NCBI RefSeq assembly: GCF_022662475.1
Contig: NZ_JAKNQQ010000014.1
Coordinates: 1-54,069, forward strand
Source of the DNA: Sphingomonas sp. TREG-RG-20F-R18-01
Lineage (GTDB): Bacteria; Pseudomonadota; Alphaproteobacteria; Sphingomonadales; Sphingomonadaceae
Reading direction: 5' to 3'
Length of the DNA: 54,069 bases
Position 1 is the first letter of the stretch. Every line of letters begins with the position of its first letter. Under the pieces are notes generated by a model, which saw only the letters and a program-made list of their open reading frames with translations, did not search any database and was not told the origin of the DNA. Positions 51,976-54,069 of the stretch are shown piece by piece. The position numbers and the translations under genes were made by a program.

Positions 51976-52527
51976 ATGAAAATCTTAACCGCCATGTTGC
52001 TGCTCCCGATCGCAGTCGGTGCACAGACCCCTACGTCGCAAGGCCATCAGAGTGAGACTGCAGTAATGACAGAAGCCGCCAACGTAATCGCTGTAGATCA
52101 CACAGGCTTCGCGGTGTCCTCGTTGGACGAAGCCGTTCGCTTCTGGACCGAAGCGCTTGGCTTCAAGCTTGAGCGGCGGTCGGAGATGGGGGGCGACTTC
52201 CTACGTCAGGTGACGGGTGTCGATGATCCGAACGTGAAAACGGCGACCGTAAGAGCACCAGACGGTTTCTTGATTGAACTGCTGCGATATTCCAAGGGGC
52301 GCCAGAATGGGGCCGTGCCGAACAGCGGGGGTGCGATCGGAGCCGCCCACCTGGCTTTGACTGTGAGAGATATACACGCTGCCATCGCCCGCATTGAAGG
52401 CGCAGGATGGAAGCCGAAGGGAAGTCCGCAGTCGATCCCCGGCGGCCCAAGGAAGGGAACGCTGGTGGCCTATGTGTCAGGCCCTGACCATATCACGATA
52501 GAATTCATGCAGCCTCCGGTCAACTGA
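51976..52527 (+). CDS. Exported VOC-family (glyoxalase-like) protein
   Basis: A 183-residue protein: signal MKILTAMLLLPIAVGAQ, then a VOC fold: AVDHTGFAVSSLDEAVRFWT, EALGFKLERRSE, IELLRYS, AAHLALTVRDIHAAIARIEG, GPDHITIEFMQ. His and Glu metal ligands are present in the usual places. VOC enzymes include glyoxalases, dioxygenases and resistance proteins; most are cytoplasmic, so the signal peptide is unusual. Substrate unknown. Confidence 0.82.
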   Translation: MKILTAMLLLPIAVGAQTPTSQGHQSETAVMTEAANVIAVDHTGFAVSSLDEAVRFWTEALGFKLERRSEMGGDFLRQVTGVDDPNVKTATVRAPDGFLIELLRYSKGRQNGAVPNSGGAIGAAHLALTVRDIHAAIARIEGAGWKPKGSPQSIPGGPRKGTLVAYVSGPDHITIEFMQPPVN

Positions 52528-52603
52528 CTGAGATACCCATCCCGGGCTTTCAGAGCCATGTTCCCACGCTACCTCCCTAATTTCTCAGAATGGATACTGA
52601 TCT

Positions 52604-52999
52604 ATGATGCGTATGCTAAAGCTTCTTTGTGTCACCGCAATGTTCGTGCCTGTGACGCCCATTGTCGCGGCTCAACGTGCTAAGCCGTCCAGCCGAGGCC
52701 AAACGACTAACGCGTCGGAACAGAAACGGGAATGCCGGCTCGAAGTCGATGGCAAGGTAAAGGTTGCAGGTCGCTGCTGGGTCTATCCAATGGGAGCTGG
52801 CGACTACACCCTGAACACTCGAGATCATGGCAAGCCACATTACCCACACTTCGCGATGGTGTCGTCGAACGGTGACGGCACGGCCGATGTGACTTGGAAT
52901 GCTGATCCTACCGATGATCGCGCTTCCGATTCGCTCGGCAAGGCTCGCAAACGCGGCGGATGTTGGGTGAATGAGCAAGTCCGCGTCTGCGCTCGATAA
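52604..52999 (+). CDS. Small exported protein with Cys pairs
   Basis: A 131-residue protein with a signal peptide (MLKLLCVTAMFVPVTPIVAA) and a mature part with four Cys (ECRLEVDGKVKVAGRCWV, GGCWVNEQVRVCAR). Such proteins of unknown function are common in alphaproteobacteria. Starts at the ATG at 52604 or 52607. Confidence 0.62.
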   Translation: MMRMLKLLCVTAMFVPVTPIVAAQRAKPSSRGQTTNASEQKRECRLEVDGKVKVAGRCWVYPMGAGDYTLNTRDHGKPHYPHFAMVSSNGDGTADVTWNADPTDDRASDSLGKARKRGGCWVNEQVRVCAR

Positions 53000-53095
53000 G
53001 CGCCGCCACGTCCGCTTTAACCTAGCTGCTCCCCCGAAAGCCACCTGTCCGCTCCCCACCACGTCACGACGTTCACAGCCGCACGATGAGGCACC

Positions 53096-53178
53096 AAGAG
53101 CGGTCAAAATTCGTCGATGAATGAGCGGCCGGAATTGGGGAGCGGGGAAGGGGGCGTGGATGTCCGGGTATGGGTCAT
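53096..53178 (+). repeat. ATGAATGAGCGGCCGG dispersed repeat, copy C
   Basis: Contains AGAGCGGTCAAAATTCGTCG, then ATGAATGAGCGGCCGGAATT, GGGGAGC and GGGTATGGGTCATC. It lies next to the end of the TetR gene and shares 11 bases of prefix with copy B. Confidence 0.6.
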
Positions 53179-53185
53179 CTGAGCA

Positions 53186-53803
53186 TCAAACGGGATCGCT
53201 AGCGTAATCTGCAGCCGGGAAAACCTGTGCGAGAGCCAAGCCTGCAATACGTGCAGTTGCAAGAAGCTGATCCAGCCCATGCCCATTGCGCGCCTTGGCG
53301 GAGAGTCCCGACATGGTCGTGCTGACGAAGTCGGTCAGGCGCCGGGCATCTTCCGGATGGCGGGCAGCGATATAGTCGCGAATCACGGCTTCGGCGGCAA
53401 GGCTGATCTCACAGGCAGCTTCGCGCGCGTCGCCATCCTTCGCGCGGATGCCCTCCACCACCATGCATCCGCTCGCCATTGGGTCGGCGGTATAATAGCG
53501 GGCGGCCTCCTCGAGCACCGCTGCGAGGCAGGCGCCCACGGGCCGGTCGTCCCGCAGCAGATTGGCGAAGGGAATGGCGCTGGTCGCGTTATAACGATCG
53601 AGTACGCGGGCGTAGAGACCGGCCTTGCTGCCGAAGGCGGCGTAAAAACTTGGTGGGTTTATCCCAAGCGCGGTGGTGATGTCCGAGACGCTGACCGCGT
53701 CATAGCCATGCGCATGGAAAAGCTGCTGCGCGGTACCAATTGCTTCTTCGGGATCGAAGCGTCGGGGCCGACCCCGTGCCCGGGATTTATCTGTAGTCAT
53801 CAT
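53186..53803 (-). CDS. TetR-family transcriptional regulator
   Basis: A 205-residue protein with an N-terminal TetR HTH (RFDPEEAIGTAQQLFHAHGY, DAVSVSDITTALGINPPSFY, AAFGSKAGLYARVLDRY) and a helical ligand-binding C-terminal part. TetR proteins repress nearby genes until a ligand binds. It is divergent from an SDR gene with a palindrome between them, so that gene is its likely target. Start ATG at 53803 (an adjacent ATG at 53800 is also possible). Confidence 0.88.
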   Translation of the reverse strand: MMTTDKSRARGRPRRFDPEEAIGTAQQLFHAHGYDAVSVSDITTALGINPPSFYAAFGSKAGLYARVLDRYNATSAIPFANLLRDDRPVGACLAAVLEEAARYYTADPMASGCMVVEGIRAKDGDAREAACEISLAAEAVIRDYIAARHPEDARRLTDFVSTTMSGLSAKARNGHGLDQLLATARIAGLALAQVFPAADYASDPV

Positions 53804-53814
53804 TACAAAACACC

Positions 53815-53842
53815 TTGACGAGTCTGATCGAGCATTTATGTA
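53815..53842 (+). promoter_or_regulatory. Sigma-70-like promoter for the SDR gene
   Basis: TTGACG (53815-53820) and TATGTA (53837-53842) are spaced by 16 bases. The -10 box overlaps the palindrome proposed as the TetR operator, as would be expected for repression. Confidence 0.5.
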
Positions 53843-53858
53843 GCGAGCCATACATTAA
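53835..53858. promoter_or_regulatory. Candidate TetR operator
   Basis: TTTATGTA (53835-53842) and TACATTAA (53851-53858) are inverse copies at seven of eight positions with an 8-base spacer. The site lies between the divergent TetR and SDR genes. Confidence 0.5.
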
Positions 53859-53876
53859 TTCTCAAGGATGCACATC

Positions 53877-54069
53877 ATGGCCCCGTTACAAGCAAAGTCC
53901 GTTCTTGTACTGGGGGGTAGTCGCGGTATCGGCGCAGCGATCGTCCGGCGCTTTGCCGCGGAAGGTGCATCCGTAATCTTTACCTATGCGGGGTCTCTAG
54001 CGGCCGCGGAGCGGCTTGCGGCAGAGACCGGGGGCAAAGCGGTGCAAACCGACAGCGCTGACCGCGACG
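53877..54069 (+). CDS. Short-chain dehydrogenase/reductase, N-terminal part
   Basis: The frame reads MAPLQAKSVLVLGGSRGIGA and continues through a Rossmann fold into AAIVRRFAAEGASVIFTYAG before the window ends. GGSRGIG is the TGxxxGIG-type NAD(P)-binding loop. The ATG at 53877 has AAGGA upstream; an in-frame ATG at 53868 is less likely. Probably regulated by the divergent TetR protein. Only 64 codons are seen. Confidence 0.9.
   Translation, partial: MAPLQAKSVLVLGGSRGIGAAIVRRFAAEGASVIFTYAGSLAAAERLAAETGGKAVQTDSADRD

Noticed and set aside
1..54069. CRISPR arrays, rRNA or tRNA genes
   Set aside because: No regularly spaced repeats and no cloverleaf or ribosomal sequence was recognised on either strand.

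Overview
The window looks like an alphaproteobacterium of the Sphingomonas group. The basis is the gene content and residue style: a PEPxxWA-type sorting tail, a VirB/Trb transfer locus, small Arg/Tyr-rich secreted proteins, and dispersed intergenic repeats of a kind I associate with sphingomonads. The genus is inference. The mix of transfer, DNA-maintenance, defence and ordinary metabolic genes fits a large conjugative plasmid or an integrated conjugative element. No relaxase, replication initiator, rRNA, tRNA or CRISPR array was seen.

Region by region. 1-5.7 kb is a scarred accessory region: the end of an IS66-type element, a PEPxxWA surface protein, small membrane proteins, a decayed glycoside hydrolase abutting a decayed Ala/Lys-rich gene, a PilZ protein and a catalytic-domain-only tyrosine recombinase. 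6.0-8.7 kb holds an exported S41 protease and a membrane-anchored AraC regulator. 8.9-14.9 kb holds a two-gene module of unknown function: a double-spanning OmpA-domain protein followed by a 1542-residue protein. A run of 14 G lies where the ribosome-binding site of the first gene should be.

15.3-30.0 kb is a compact, minus-strand type IV secretion operon. In transcription order it reads: M15 peptidase with a decayed VirB1-like front, TrbM-like, VirB1, LPD7-like protein, VirB2, VirB3, VirB4, VirB5, EexN-like lipoprotein, VirB6, VirB7-like lipoprotein, VirB8, VirB9, VirB10, VirB11, VirD4. Divergent from it (30.1-34.1 kb) are DNA-handling genes typical of mobile elements: an anchored HNH-type nuclease, SSB, a CHC2/Toprim primase-like protein, a SRAP protein, HU and an HNH protein.

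34.3-47.8 kb is a defence-island-like block: HipB/HipA; a CBASS operon (patatin effector, DncV-like cyclase, Cap2 E1/E2) with a divergent CapW-type WYL regulator and a nucleotidyltransferase behind that regulator; a Septu-like ATPase/HNH pair; an XRE-ImmA/IrrE protein with an unassigned partner; and a PhyH dioxygenase with a low-molecular-weight phosphatase-like protein. 48-54 kb returns to ordinary genes: a small secreted Arg-rich protein, an M61 peptidase, a DUF6624-like protein, a secreted VOC protein, a small secreted protein, and a divergent TetR/SDR pair cut by the window end.

The least explained parts are the OmpA/giant-protein pair, the ImmA/IrrE partner gene, the nucleotidyltransferase next to CapW, the M15/VirB1-like fusion, and several dispersed repeat families, one of which supplies the C-terminal tail and stop codon of a gene.
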